In this document: positions 1 through 8,840 of the stretch, in pieces | How positions within the stretch are numbered: the first letter of the stretch is position 1 | How the letters are laid out: each line of letters starts with the position of its first letter | Source of the DNA: Sinorhizobium sp. RAC02 | GTDB taxonomy: Bacteria; Pseudomonadota; Alphaproteobacteria; Rhizobiales; Rhizobiaceae | Length of the DNA stretch: 64,000 nt | Assembly (NCBI RefSeq): GCF_001713395.1 | Contig: NZ_CP016450.1 | Span: 434,001 to 498,000 of the forward strand | Direction: 5' to 3' | Position numbers and translations under genes: made by a program | Notes under the pieces: model-generated | The model's input: the letters and a program-made list of their open reading frames with translations, nothing else | Databases searched by the model: none | What the model was told of the DNA's origin: nothing

Positions 1-1107
1 TGGATCGAAATCCCCAAAATCCTTCATATTGGCCAGTTTTTCAGCCGCGATCGTGAAGGCATCGCAGGCCGCGGCATTCTTGGCCGTCTCCGTGCTCAAC
101 CGCTCGACGTCTTCGTCTATGAGGGAGTCGTTGGAGCCGGACAGCGCCGCAACCGTTTCGCCCGACTTGACGGTGTTGTCGGCCGAAGGAGTGTCCAGCG
201 TGACAGAGCCATCGGCTGTCGGCAGTGTTTCCGGCACGGGGCGCTCCTCATCGGCGCTTTTTGCCGTCACGCCGGGTAGCTCGACACGGGCGGCTGTCCC
301 GTTGTCCGGCAGCATGTAGATATCGCCGCGAATGCTGTCGCGATATTCCGGAAACTGCTCGTGATCTTGCGTTTGCGCGAGATCGGCGACATCGATCTGC
401 ACACGTTTTGCCAGGCTGGACAGGCTCAGGCCCGGCGTTCTCAGCAGCGGCAGCAGCTTGCGCGTGAAGACCGAGTTGCGGTCGTTGTCCTCGCCGCGCA
501 GCCTGTCGAGTGCCCGCTGGCCCGCGCCGGCGGACAGCAGAACAAAGGTGCCCTGAGGGGCGTTCACCGGTGCCAGGCCGCGCTCGTAGCCGGCTGATTT
601 GAAGACATTGGGAAGGGGATTGTCGCGGCAGGCGTCCAGCACGAAGATGCCGACCACCCGCTTGTCGCGAAGCCGTGCCAGCAGGCTGTCCACCGCCTGA
701 GAGAGATCCTCCGCCGTGTCCTGAGTGGCTTCCCGGGGAAAGTCCACGGGAAGCAGGAGATTACGGTCCCGCGGAGCGACGCCGTGACCGGAAAAGAAGA
801 AGAAGGCCGTGTCGCCGGGGCGAAGCTGGCTTTCGAATTCACCGAACTTTGTCACCGATTGTGTGCGGGTGAGGTTGAAGCCGGTCAGGACGACGTCGAA
901 TTTCAGATCGTCGCGCAGCGTTGCACTGATGGCGTCTGCATCGCTGACGGCCCGTTCGAGGACGGGAAGTTGCTGATATCGGTCGTTGCCGATGACGAGG
1001 GCCACCTTTCGCGCCTGCGCCGGGCCTGCGCCTGCCAGAAGAGCCATAAAAAGGAACAGGAGGGCGGCCGCCTTTCCGGCGGCCGCGGTTGCCGGCATCG
1101 CTTTCAT
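1..1107 (-). CDS. Secreted caspase-like (peptidase C14) protein, 3' end beyond window
   Basis: The minus strand is open from an ATG at 1107 to the window edge, giving 369 residues without a stop, so the gene continues to the left. Residues 1-33 form a signal peptide (hydrophobic run, cut near AQA). The caspase fold follows: a first strand KVALVIGNDRY (34-44), the catalytic histidine in FFFFSGHGV (H108) and the catalytic cysteine in FVLDACRDNP (C160). Such bacterial metacaspase-like proteins usually join the protease domain to SPOR, SEL1 or peptidoglycan-binding modules; that part is not visible here. The region after about residue 265 is acidic and low-complexity. A second in-frame ATG lies at 1098. 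The family and active site are seen directly; substrate and role are unknown. Confidence 0.88.
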   Translation of the reverse strand, partial: MKAMPATAAAGKAAALLFLFMALLAGAGPAQARKVALVIGNDRYQQLPVLERAVSDADAISATLRDDLKFDVVLTGFNLTRTQSVTKFGEFESQLRPGDTAFFFFSGHGVAPRDRNLLLPVDFPREATQDTAEDLSQAVDSLLARLRDKRVVGIFVLDACRDNPLPNVFKSAGYERGLAPVNAPQGTFVLLSAGAGQRALDRLRGEDNDRNSVFTRKLLPLLRTPGLSLSSLAKRVQIDVADLAQTQDHEQFPEYRDSIRGDIYMLPDNGTAARVELPGVTAKSADEERPVPETLPTADGSVTLDTPSADNTVKSGETVAALSGSNDSLIDEDVERLSTETAKNAAACDAFTIAAEKLANMKDFGDFDP

Positions 1108-1150
1108 TCGCGTCGTTTCCCGTCAGCGTTCAGCGAATGATAGCTGATCC

Positions 1151-1180
1151 AGACAGGCCGGCAATATATTAGGCCTGTCT
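1151..1180. promoter_or_regulatory. Inverted repeat upstream of the caspase-like gene
   Basis: Two perfect 9-bp arms, AGACAGGCC and GGCCTGTCT, flank a 12-nt AT-rich loop (GGCAATATATTA). It sits 44-73 nt before the caspase-like start and after the aldo/keto reductase stop. No T-run follows on either strand, so an operator or mRNA hairpin is as likely as a terminator. Confidence 0.45.
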
Positions 1181-1224
1181 TCTTCGCGTGGCAGCTGCCC
1201 TGGCGCTCGTGAACGAACTGTCGC

Positions 1225-2223
1225 CTAAGCCCGCCTTTCGCTGTCCATATGGACGAGCTGAGCGGCTGGGTAACGCTCGCCGGCGGCGGCGTCCTTCGGC
1301 ATGGCGGCTTCGATGGCGGCGAGGTCGGTTTCGGTGAGCGAGACCTGCTGGGAGCCGAGCGCCTCCGTCAGCCGGTCGCGGCGGCGGGCGCCGACGAGGG
1401 GCACAATGTCCGCACCCTGTGCCGCTACCCAGGCGATGGCGAGTTGGGCGACGCTGGCGCCTTTTTCTTCGGCGACGCGGCGCAGCTCCTCGACGAGCGC
1501 GAGATTGCGATCCACATTGCCGTCCTGGAAGCGCGGGCTCATGGTGCGGAAATCGCCGCCGGCCGTCGCACCCTTCTGCCAATGGCCGCTGATCAGGCCG
1601 CGTGACAGCACGCCATAGGCGGTGACGGGGATGCCGAGCGCCCGGCAGGTCGGCAGGATATCGTCCTCGATGCCGCGCGAGATCAGCGAATACTCGATCT
1701 GCAGATCCGAGATCGGGTGCACGGCGGCAGCGCGGCGGATCGTCTCCGAGCCAACTTCCGAAAGCCCGATATGGCGGATGTAACCGGCCTTCACGAGGTC
1801 GGCGAGGGCGCCGATGGTCTCCTCGATCGGCACGGCCGGATCGAGGCGGGACGGGCGGTAGATGTCGATATGGTCGGTGCCGAGCCGTTGCAGTGAGTAG
1901 GCGAGGAAGTTCCGGATCGCCGCCGGGCGGGAATCGTAGCCGCTCCAAACGCCGTCCGGTCCGCGCAGCGCGCCGAATTTCACGCTCAGCACCACATCCT
2001 CGCGGCGGCGCTCCTTCAGCGCCTCGGCAATCAGCATCTCGTTGTGGCCCATGCCGTAGAAGTCGCCGGTGTCGAGCAGGTTGATGCCGGCGTCGAGTGC
2101 GGCGTGGATGGTGGCGATGCTTTCCGCCCGGTCAGCCGGGCCATACATGCCGGACATGCCCATGCAGCCGAGCCCGATCGTGGACACTGTGGGGCCGGAG
2201 TTGCCGAGGGTTACGGTTTTCAT
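1225..2223 (-). CDS. Aldo/keto reductase with substituted catalytic histidine
   Basis: This 332-residue protein is a full-length aldo/keto reductase, an NADPH-dependent TIM-barrel oxidoreductase acting on carbonyls. The family tetrad is partly visible: D51 and Y56 in LLDTGDFYG, K82 in SVKFGA. The usual histidine position, in IYRPSRLDP, is serine (S125). C-terminal cofactor-site features such as VPLVGARRRDRL are present. It starts at the ATG at 2223 after an AGGAGAG ribosome site and is divergent from a LysR gene 104 nt away, which probably controls it. The substrate is unknown. The family call is firm; the activity is uncertain because of the histidine change. Confidence 0.9.
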   Translation of the reverse strand: MKTVTLGNSGPTVSTIGLGCMGMSGMYGPADRAESIATIHAALDAGINLLDTGDFYGMGHNEMLIAEALKERRREDVVLSVKFGALRGPDGVWSGYDSRPAAIRNFLAYSLQRLGTDHIDIYRPSRLDPAVPIEETIGALADLVKAGYIRHIGLSEVGSETIRRAAAVHPISDLQIEYSLISRGIEDDILPTCRALGIPVTAYGVLSRGLISGHWQKGATAGGDFRTMSPRFQDGNVDRNLALVEELRRVAEEKGASVAQLAIAWVAAQGADIVPLVGARRRDRLTEALGSQQVSLTETDLAAIEAAMPKDAAAGERYPAAQLVHMDSERRA

Positions 2224-2327
2224 GGCGTCTCTCCTGTGGTCTGCCTTCTGGTCGACGCTCTTCTACCGCGTCCGGCTTTGTGCGATAATCCGGTCTCTGT
2301 TTGACAAGCTGTGCGGATATCCGAACA

Positions 2328-3230
2328 ATGAGCGCCATTCCCCTTGCAGACCTCGATGCCTTCGTCGCGATCGCCCGTGTGAAGAGTTTTCGCGCGGCGG
2401 CGAAACTGCGCGGCGTCTCCGCCTCGGCACTCTCCGAAGCGATGCGGCGCCTGGAGGCGCGGCTTGACCTGCGCCTGTTTAACCGCACGACGCGCAGCGT
2501 GACGTTGACGGATGCCGGCGAGCGTCTGCTCGAACGGCTGGTGCCGGCGCTGTCAGAGGTCGAGGCGGCGATCGATGGCGTCAACAGCCTGCGGGATCGC
2601 CCGGTCGGCCGGTTGCGGCTCAACGTGCCGGGTATCGTCGCCCGCTTCGTGCTGCCGCCGATCGTCACGCCGTTCCTCAAGACCTATCCAGGCATCACGC
2701 TGGAAGTCGCCTCCAACGATGCGCTGGTGGATGTGCTGGCCGCCGGCTTCGACGCCGGCATCCGCTATGAGGAGGCGCTGCACCAGGACATGATCGCCGT
2801 GCCGATCGGCCCGCGCCGCCAGCGCTTCGTGGTGGCCGCCGCCCCGTCCTACCTTGCCGAACACGGCGTGCCGGAGCATCCGCGCGACCTGATGCAGCAT
2901 CGCTGCATCCTGCACCGTTTTGCAAGCGGCCGCGTGCTGACCTGGGCGTTCGAGCGGGGGGAGGAGAGGGTGTCGATCATGCCGCCCGCCTGCCTGATTT
3001 CCGAATCGAACGAGGTGGAGCAGCATGCGGCCATCGCCGGCCTTGGCATCGTCTGCACCTTCGAGGAGTTTCTGGCGCCGGGACTTGCCTCCGGTGCGCT
3101 GCAGGTGGTGATGCCGGACTGGATCCAGACCTTTTCCGGTCCTTTCCTCTACTATCCGAGCCGCACTCTGATGCCGGCACCGCTGCGCGCCTTCGTGGAT
3201 TTCGTGAAGGCCAATCCCTGGGTCGAATGA
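2328..3230 (+). CDS. LysR-family transcriptional regulator
   Basis: A 300-residue LysR regulator. The N-terminal winged helix-turn-helix (about residues 5-65) shows the family pattern AFVAIARVKSFRAAA, then SASALSEAMRRLEARLDLRLF and TRSVTLTDAG. The rest is the periplasmic-binding-like effector domain, close to the CrgA-type branch. I chose the ATG at 2328 (MSAIPLADLDAF) over a TTG at 2301 because the standard LysR N-terminus begins there. The divergent aldo/keto reductase gene is the likely target, as is usual for divergent LysR pairs. The effector is unknown. Confidence 0.92.
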   Translation: MSAIPLADLDAFVAIARVKSFRAAAKLRGVSASALSEAMRRLEARLDLRLFNRTTRSVTLTDAGERLLERLVPALSEVEAAIDGVNSLRDRPVGRLRLNVPGIVARFVLPPIVTPFLKTYPGITLEVASNDALVDVLAAGFDAGIRYEEALHQDMIAVPIGPRRQRFVVAAAPSYLAEHGVPEHPRDLMQHRCILHRFASGRVLTWAFERGEERVSIMPPACLISESNEVEQHAAIAGLGIVCTFEEFLAPGLASGALQVVMPDWIQTFSGPFLYYPSRTLMPAPLRAFVDFVKANPWVE

Positions 3231-3371
3231 CGGGAGGATCAGCAAAGCGCATCGGATTGATCAATAAATTTGCGATGTTCACGGATTGTTTCGCGGAAAA
3301 AAGTGAAATAGAACTTTTCGCCTGACGTTTTGCCCGCCTGATTGGGCGCCGATTATTCCAGAGGACATACC

Positions 3372-4625
3372 ATGATCGATGCCAGGACCACCCGGCGCGG
3401 GCTCTTCATCGTCTTCATGATTATGTTCCTCGATGTGATCGGCATCGCCATCATCATGCCGGTTCTGCCGACGTATCTGCGCGAACTGACGGGTGACAGC
3501 CTCAGCGAGGCGGCGATCGACGGTGGATGGCTGTTGCTCGTCTATGCCGGCATGCAGTTCCTGTTCGCACCGTTCATCGGCAACCTGTCCGATCGCTTCG
3601 GCCGTCGGCCGGTGCTGCTCGCCTGCATTCTCACCTTCGCCATCGACAACCTCATCTGTGCGCTCGCGACGAGCTACTGGATGCTCTTCGTCGGCCGGGT
3701 GCTGGCGGGCATCAGTGGCGCAAGCTTCGGCACGGCGGCTGCCTACATCGCCGACGTCTCGACCGATGAAACCCGCGCGAAAAATTTCGGACTGATGGGC
3801 ATTGCCTTCGGCACGGGCTTCGCACTCGGGCCGGTGATCGGCGGCCTGCTCGGCGAGTTCGGGCCGCGCATCCCGTTCTACGGCGCGGCAGCGCTCGCCT
3901 TCCTCAATTTCGTTGCGGCTTGTTTTCTGCTGCCGGAGAGCCTGGAGCCCGCCAACCGTCGCCGCTTCGAGTTCTCCCGTGCCAATCCGCTCGGCGCGCT
4001 GCTCCAGATGCGCAACTATCCCGGCGTGCTGTGGATCGGCCTCGTCTTCTTCTGTTATTGGCTGGCGCATTCCGTCTATCCCTCGGTCTGGTCGTTCGTC
4101 GCGGCGTTCCGCTACGGCTGGAGCGAAGGGCAGATCGGGTTGTCCCTTGGCGTTTTCGGCATCGGTGGTGCCATCGTCATGGCGTTCGTGCTGCCGCGCG
4201 TCGTTCCGAGGCTCGGCGAATATCGCACGGCGGTGCTCGGCCTTTCCTTCTCCATTCTGGGGCTTGCCGGCTACGGTGCGGCCTGGCAGGGCTGGATGGT
4301 CTATGCCGTGATCGCGTGCACGGCGCTGGAAAGCCTGGCCGATCCACCATTGCGCTCCATCGCCTCGGCCCGCGTGCCGCCATCGGCCCAGGGCGAGTTG
4401 CAGGGCGCACTCACCAGCGTTTCAAGCTTCACCACGATCATCGGGCCGCTGATCTTCACGCAGGTGTTCAGCCACTTCACCGGGCCGCAAGCGCCGGTGG
4501 TCTTCGCCGGCGCGCCTTATGCGCTGGCCGCGGTGATCCTGCTTCTCGGTCTCGCGATCTTCGCGGTGAAGCTGCGCGGCGCCGGCGCCGGCCCGACGGA
4601 GAGTTTGGAGCCGGAAAACGCCTGA
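3372..4625 (+). CDS. TetA-like MFS drug/H+ antiporter
   Basis: A 417-residue inner-membrane protein with about 12 hydrophobic segments, matching the tetracycline-resistance (TetA/DHA1) branch of the major facilitator superfamily. The first segment carries a conserved acidic residue (FLDVIGIAIIMPVLP, D21). The loop between segments 2 and 3 holds motif A, GNLSDRFGRRPVLL (70-83). The fourth and fifth segments carry GPVIGGLLGE, resembling motif C. The ATG at 3372 is preceded by AGAGGA at a suitable distance. No TetR gene adjoins it, which is unusual for an inducible tetracycline pump, so the substrate is left open. The next gene is another efflux pump. Confidence 0.88.
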   Translation: MIDARTTRRGLFIVFMIMFLDVIGIAIIMPVLPTYLRELTGDSLSEAAIDGGWLLLVYAGMQFLFAPFIGNLSDRFGRRPVLLACILTFAIDNLICALATSYWMLFVGRVLAGISGASFGTAAAYIADVSTDETRAKNFGLMGIAFGTGFALGPVIGGLLGEFGPRIPFYGAAALAFLNFVAACFLLPESLEPANRRRFEFSRANPLGALLQMRNYPGVLWIGLVFFCYWLAHSVYPSVWSFVAAFRYGWSEGQIGLSLGVFGIGGAIVMAFVLPRVVPRLGEYRTAVLGLSFSILGLAGYGAAWQGWMVYAVIACTALESLADPPLRSIASARVPPSAQGELQGALTSVSSFTTIIGPLIFTQVFSHFTGPQAPVVFAGAPYALAAVILLLGLAIFAVKLRGAGAGPTESLEPENA

Positions 4626-4697
4626 AGCGCTTTCAAACGTGACGTTTTGACGAAATTTTTGCCGGAAGCGGGCGGTAAATGCCCGGTTTCGCGCAGT

Positions 4698-4715
4698 TTT
4701 GATGAAAACATCAAA
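4698..4715. promoter_or_regulatory. Inverted repeat upstream of the MATE gene
   Basis: TTTGATG and CATCAAA arms (7 bp, perfect) flank an AAAA centre, 62 nt before the MATE start codon. This is a good shape for a dimeric repressor site. No regulator gene is adjacent, so the binding protein would have to be encoded elsewhere. Confidence 0.4.
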
Positions 4716-4776
4716 TCTATTCGATTGATCGCGACCGGAACATGTGATCCGAAGCAACGCGAAAGTGAGAACTATC

Positions 4777-6147
4777 ATGCACATCGCAATGCATCGCGAG
4801 GACAACAGCTGGGGCGCCCATTTCAAGGCGACCTTCACCCTCGGCGTGCCGCTGATCGGCGCGCAGCTCGCCCAGCTCGGCATTCATACGACGGACGTGG
4901 TCATCCTCGGACGGCTGGGTGCTGCGCATCTGGCGGCGATCGTGCTGTCGAGCCAGTTCTTCTTCACCATCTTCATCCTCGGCTCGGGCTTCGCCAATGC
5001 CGTCATGCCCATGGTGGCACAGGCCTATGGCCGCGGCGACACCGTTTCCGTGCGCCGCTCCGTGCGCATGGGCATGTGGGTGGTGCTGATCTATTCAGTG
5101 CTGATGATCCCGCTGTTCTACAGTGCGGAAAACATCCTGCTCTATGCCGGCCAGAAGCCAGAAGTCGCAGCCCTTGCCGGCAGTTATCTGAAGATCGCGC
5201 AATGGGGCATAGGTCCGGCGCTGCTGTTCATGACGCTGCGCGGCCTCGTCAGCGCGCATGGCCGGGCCGGCATCGTGCTCTATGTCACGATCACCATCCT
5301 GACGATCAATGCCGTCCTGGCCTATGGCCTGGTGCTCGGCCATTTCGGCCTCCCGGCCCTGGGCATGGACGGGGCGGCTATCGCCTCCGTCGTCGTCAAC
5401 GTGCTGAGCTTCCTGCTCATCACCGCCTATATCCAGTCGCGCGCCGACATGCGCCGCTACGAACTCTTCGTGCGCTTCTGGCGGCCGGACTGGCAGGCCT
5501 TTCGCGAGGTCCTCCATCTCGGCCTGCCGATCGGTCTCACCATGCTGGCAGAGGTCAGCCTCTTCACCGGGGCCTCGCTGCTGATGGGCAACATCGGCAC
5601 GCTGGAGCTTGCCGCCCACGGCATCGCGCTGCAGCTCGCCTCCGTCGCCTTCATGATCCCGCTCGGACTGGCGCAGGCCGGCACCGTGCGTGTCGGCGTG
5701 GCGCATGGCCGGGGTGATCATCTCGGCATCGTGCGTGCCGCCTGGGCCGTGCTCATCGTCGCCGCGATCATCGCGGTCGGCGGCGGCGTTCTCTTCGCTG
5801 CCATTCCGACGACGCTCGCCTCGATCTTCCTCGACAAGGCAGGTAAGGATTCGGCCGCAGTGCTCGCCATCGCCGGCCCCTTCGTGGTGATCGCCGGCGT
5901 CTTCCAGCTCGTCGATGGCTTGCAGGCGATTGCCGCCGGCCTGCTGCGCGGCCTGAAGGATACCCGCATCCCGATGATCCTAGCGCTGATCTCCTACTGG
6001 CCGATCGGCTTTCTTGCCGCCTGGTTCTTCGCCTTCCCGGCCGGCTTCGGCGGTATCGGCGTGTGGTTCGGCTTCCTCGCCGGCCTCGCTGCCGCCTCCG
6101 TGCTGCTCAACTGGCGCTTCTACCGGCTGGTGCGACAAACATCCTAA
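4777..6147 (+). CDS. MATE-family multidrug efflux transporter (NorM-like)
   Basis: A 456-residue membrane protein of the MATE family, which exports cationic drugs in exchange for Na+ or H+. About 12 hydrophobic segments are visible, with the two family repeats starting at LGVPLIGAQLAQLGIHTTDVV and at LGLPIGLTMLAEVSLFTGA, where members have the signature P-x(2)-x-Q/E pattern. I start it at the ATG at 4777 behind a purine-rich GTGAGA stretch; GTG 4744 and ATG 4789 are alternatives. It follows the TetA-like pump on the same strand but has its own 150-nt upstream region with an inverted repeat. Its stop overlaps the stop of the convergent small gene by 4 nt. Confidence 0.92.
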   Translation: MHIAMHREDNSWGAHFKATFTLGVPLIGAQLAQLGIHTTDVVILGRLGAAHLAAIVLSSQFFFTIFILGSGFANAVMPMVAQAYGRGDTVSVRRSVRMGMWVVLIYSVLMIPLFYSAENILLYAGQKPEVAALAGSYLKIAQWGIGPALLFMTLRGLVSAHGRAGIVLYVTITILTINAVLAYGLVLGHFGLPALGMDGAAIASVVVNVLSFLLITAYIQSRADMRRYELFVRFWRPDWQAFREVLHLGLPIGLTMLAEVSLFTGASLLMGNIGTLELAAHGIALQLASVAFMIPLGLAQAGTVRVGVAHGRGDHLGIVRAAWAVLIVAAIIAVGGGVLFAAIPTTLASIFLDKAGKDSAAVLAIAGPFVVIAGVFQLVDGLQAIAAGLLRGLKDTRIPMILALISYWPIGFLAAWFFAFPAGFGGIGVWFGFLAGLAAASVLLNWRFYRLVRQTS

Positions 6148-6506
6148 TCAGTGAAGAAGTCCTGCCAGGAGCCATCGACAACGGTCCCGTAGGGCGAGCC
6201 TTGCTGGTTCGTAACATCTACTCTACCGCTGCCATGCTCCACGCGAATGCGGCAATAAATGGCGAGTGCGATGTTTGCCCGAACGCTCTGATGGCTTTTG
6301 AACCATTGCTTGTGAACGACGATAACCTTTGCGCTGGCACCCCTATAATCAATACGATCGATAACGTTCAGGGCAGGCGAAGTACTCAAGAAAACGTTTT
6401 CGTAATAGCAGGCTGCCTCTGGTACTGCGGATCTGAACTCAGCTTCTGCATTTGCATGGCCTGCCATGCACATCAGAGCGAGCAAGGCATAACGAGCGGT
6501 CTTCAT
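6144..6506 (-). CDS. Small secreted protein of unknown function
   Basis: A 120-residue protein with a clear signal peptide (MKTARYALLALMCMAGHANA, cut near residue 20) and a mature part of about 100 residues. It has two cysteines in the mature part (in AACYYEN and AIYCRIRV) that could form a disulfide in the periplasm. I recognise no domain. It converges on the MATE gene with a 4-nt overlap and lies downstream of nothing on its own strand, so it is probably transcribed alone. Base composition is a little lower in GC than its neighbours, which hints at later acquisition. Confidence 0.65.
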   Translation of the reverse strand: MKTARYALLALMCMAGHANAEAEFRSAVPEAACYYENVFLSTSPALNVIDRIDYRGASAKVIVVHKQWFKSHQSVRANIALAIYCRIRVEHGSGRVDVTNQQGSPYGTVVDGSWQDFFTD

Positions 6507-6566
6507 CTAGGCATCCGCGATCCACTTGTCGGTCATGTTCTTGCTAATGCAGGGATTTGCAATTGA

Positions 6567-6597
6567 AAAGGCCCCGGACGCGATGTCCGGGGCCTTT
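6567..6597. terminator. Bidirectional terminator downstream of carA
   Basis: A 13-bp perfect stem (AAAGGCCCCGGAC / GTCCGGGGCCTTT) with a 5-nt loop, ending in T-tracts on both strands. It lies between the carA stop and the small secreted protein gene. Confidence 0.85.
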
Positions 6598-6621
6598 CGT
6601 TTCATCGGGATAGAGCCGCGC

Positions 6622-7836
6622 TTACGCCCGCTCTGGAATGGCCTCTTCGCCCTTCTTCGCGCGCACCAGGTTGATGAAGCGGCGGAAGAGGTAGTGGCTG
6701 TCCTGCGGGCCGGGGGAGGCTTCGGGGTGGTGTTGGACGGAGAAGACCGGCTTGCCGGTGAGGCGCAGGCCGCAGTTCGAGCCGTCGAACAGCGAGATGT
6801 GGGTTTCTTCGACGCCAGCGGGCAACGAGGACGAGGCGACGGCGAAGCCGTGGTTCATTGAGACGATCTCGACCTTGCCGGTCGTGTGGTCCTTCACCGG
6901 ATGGTTTGCGCCGTGATGGCCCTGGTGCATCTTTTCGGTGGTCGCGCCGACAGCGAGGCCGAGCATCTGGTGGCCGAGGCAGATGCCGAAGACCGGGATG
7001 TCCGTTTCGATCAGCGTCTTGATGACCGGCACGGCATATTCGCCGGTGGCGGCCGGGTCGCCCGGGCCGTTGGAGAGGAAGATGCCGTCCGGCTTCTGGG
7101 CGAGCACCTCGTCGGCGCTGGTCGTTGCCGGCATGACGGTGACCTTGCAGCCGAGGCCGGCGAAGAGGCGCAGGATGTTGCGCTTCACGCCGTAGTCGAG
7201 CGCGACGATGTGATACTTCACGTCGGCGTCCGCGAGGTCTTCGGTGCCCTCGTTCCAAACCCACGGCTTTTCGCTCCAGCGCGAGGACTGGCCAGAGGAG
7301 GCGACCTTGGCGAGGTCGAGGCCGACGAGGCCGCTCCAGGCTTTGGCTTCCGCCTTTAGCGTCTCGATGTCGAAGACGCCGTTCGGGTCGTGGGCGATCA
7401 CCGCGTTCGGCGCGCCGTTTTCGCGGATCCACGCGGTCAGCGCGCGCGTGTCGATGCCGGAAAGGCCGATGATGCCGCGCGCCTTCAGCCAGGCGTCGAG
7501 GTGCTTCGTGGCGCGGTAGTTCGACGGCTCGGTGATGTCGGCCTTGAAGATCGTGCCGACGGCGCCGTGGCGCGCGGCAGGCGTCAGGTCTTCGATGTCT
7601 TCGTCATTGGCGCCGATATTGCCGATATGCGGGAAGGTGAAGGTTACGATCTGGCCGAGATAGGAGGGGTCGGTCAGGATTTCCTGGTAGCCGGTCAGCG
7701 CCGTGTTGAAGCAGACTTCCGCGGTCACCTTGCCGGTGGCGCCGATGCCCTTGCCTTCGATCACCGTGCCGTCGGCGAGGACGAGAAGGGCGGTCGGCTT
7801 TTCGGTGGTCCATGCGGGGGTCGAGGTCATATTCAT
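6622..7836 (-). CDS. carA: Carbamoyl-phosphate synthase small subunit
   Basis: CarA hydrolyses glutamine and passes ammonia to CarB for carbamoyl phosphate, feeding arginine and pyrimidine synthesis. The protein is 404 residues from the ATG at 7836, close to the family length; the open frame upstream of it is not conserved-looking. The N-terminal CPSase domain has the typical NTALTGYQEILTDPSYLGQI stretch. The C-terminal class I amidotransferase has the nucleophile in GICLGHQML (C about 286) and the His/Glu pair in QHHPEASPGP. A second possible start lies at 7830. carB is not in the window; in rhizobia it is often unlinked. A strong terminator follows, so the gene is probably monocistronic. 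Confidence 0.97.
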   Translation of the reverse strand: MNMTSTPAWTTEKPTALLVLADGTVIEGKGIGATGKVTAEVCFNTALTGYQEILTDPSYLGQIVTFTFPHIGNIGANDEDIEDLTPAARHGAVGTIFKADITEPSNYRATKHLDAWLKARGIIGLSGIDTRALTAWIRENGAPNAVIAHDPNGVFDIETLKAEAKAWSGLVGLDLAKVASSGQSSRWSEKPWVWNEGTEDLADADVKYHIVALDYGVKRNILRLFAGLGCKVTVMPATTSADEVLAQKPDGIFLSNGPGDPAATGEYAVPVIKTLIETDIPVFGICLGHQMLGLAVGATTEKMHQGHHGANHPVKDHTTGKVEIVSMNHGFAVASSSLPAGVEETHISLFDGSNCGLRLTGKPVFSVQHHPEASPGPQDSHYLFRRFINLVRAKKGEEAIPERA

Positions 7837-8149
7837 CCCGTTTCCGGCACCGGGCGTGAGGCTTGAAAACGTCGCCGCCAGGCACCATTTGAGGTCGCAG
7901 GCAAGGGCGCGCGGAAACCCGCGTTGGTTCGCCCTGATTGCCAAATTTCGTGCAGGTGCCGGAAAATAGACAAAGCGGATGACGGGGTCAACCGCCGCCT
8001 GTGGATTGCGTGGAATTATAAAGCGTTGAAATTCAACCGCTTACGCAATCCGTTTGCGGTTCGACCCCTTGCCGGTCTATGAGCATGCACAATCGAACGA
8101 TGATCGAGGCCTCGCCGCGCACCGGCGCCGGCGGCCTCCCATGGAGAAA

Positions 8150-8602
8150 ATGATGCGCGAGAACTTCGCAAATTCCCTCAAGGATGCACTCAAGGCCAAG
8201 GACGCCTGCCGTGTTTCTACGCTGCGCCTGATCCAGGCCAAGCTGAAGGACTGCGACATTGCCAACCGCGGCGCGGGCAAGGGCCCCGTCGAGGACGACG
8301 AAGTGTTGCAGATCCTCGCCAAGATGATCAAGCAGCGCGAAGAATCGGCAAAGATCTTCGGCGACAACGGTCGTCCGGAACTCGCGGCGCAGGAGCGTGC
8401 GGAAATCAAGGTCATCGAGGATTTCCTGCCCGAGCAGATCTCCGAGGACAAGATGAAGGACCTGATTGCCGCCGCCATCGCCGAGATTGGCGCGCAGGGC
8501 CTGCGCGACATGGGCAAGGTCATGGCCGTGCTGAAGGAGCGTTATCCCGGCCAGATGGATTTCGCCAAGGCCTCCGGCGTGGTGAAGGACCTGCTGAAGT
8601 AA
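8150..8602 (+). CDS. GatB/YqeY domain protein
   Basis: A 150-residue protein matching the free-standing YqeY family, whose fold equals the tRNA-binding tail of GatB. The start MMRENFANSLKDALKAKD and the stretches STLRLIQAK, DEVLQILAKMIKQR and GQMDFAKASGVVKDLLK are typical. ATGs occur at 8141, 8150 and 8153; GGAG at 8143-8146 would be the ribosome site for the last two, so the 8141 start is unlikely. The gene is divergent from carA and upstream of dnaG, an arrangement common in alphaproteobacteria. The molecular role of stand-alone YqeY proteins is not settled. Confidence 0.92.
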   Translation: MMRENFANSLKDALKAKDACRVSTLRLIQAKLKDCDIANRGAGKGPVEDDEVLQILAKMIKQREESAKIFGDNGRPELAAQERAEIKVIEDFLPEQISEDKMKDLIAAAIAEIGAQGLRDMGKVMAVLKERYPGQMDFAKASGVVKDLLK

Positions 8603-8624
8603 TCCGGTGGCGACAGGTTTGAAC

Positions 8625-8655
8625 GAAAGGGCGGCTTCGGCCGCCCTTTCTGTTT
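8625..8655 (+). terminator. Rho-independent terminator after the YqeY gene
   Basis: An 11-bp perfect stem GAAAGGGCGGC / GCCGCCCTTTC closes a TTCG tetraloop and is followed by TGTTT, 23 nt after the stop codon. Confidence 0.85.
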
Positions 8656-8840
8656 GAGCACGCATCGCGCGCCGCCACGGGAACCAAAAGCCAAGAGCGC
8701 AGTTATGCGGAAAGAACAGGAGCCCGACGGTGCAGCGATGACCGCGCATCGGCCCGCCCCGGCGAAGTGCATGCTGTGCCGCCGGCCATGTTTGTGTGTT
8801 GACGCCAGGTGGCCGTTTTCGTCAAACGGAGACCGAGCCG

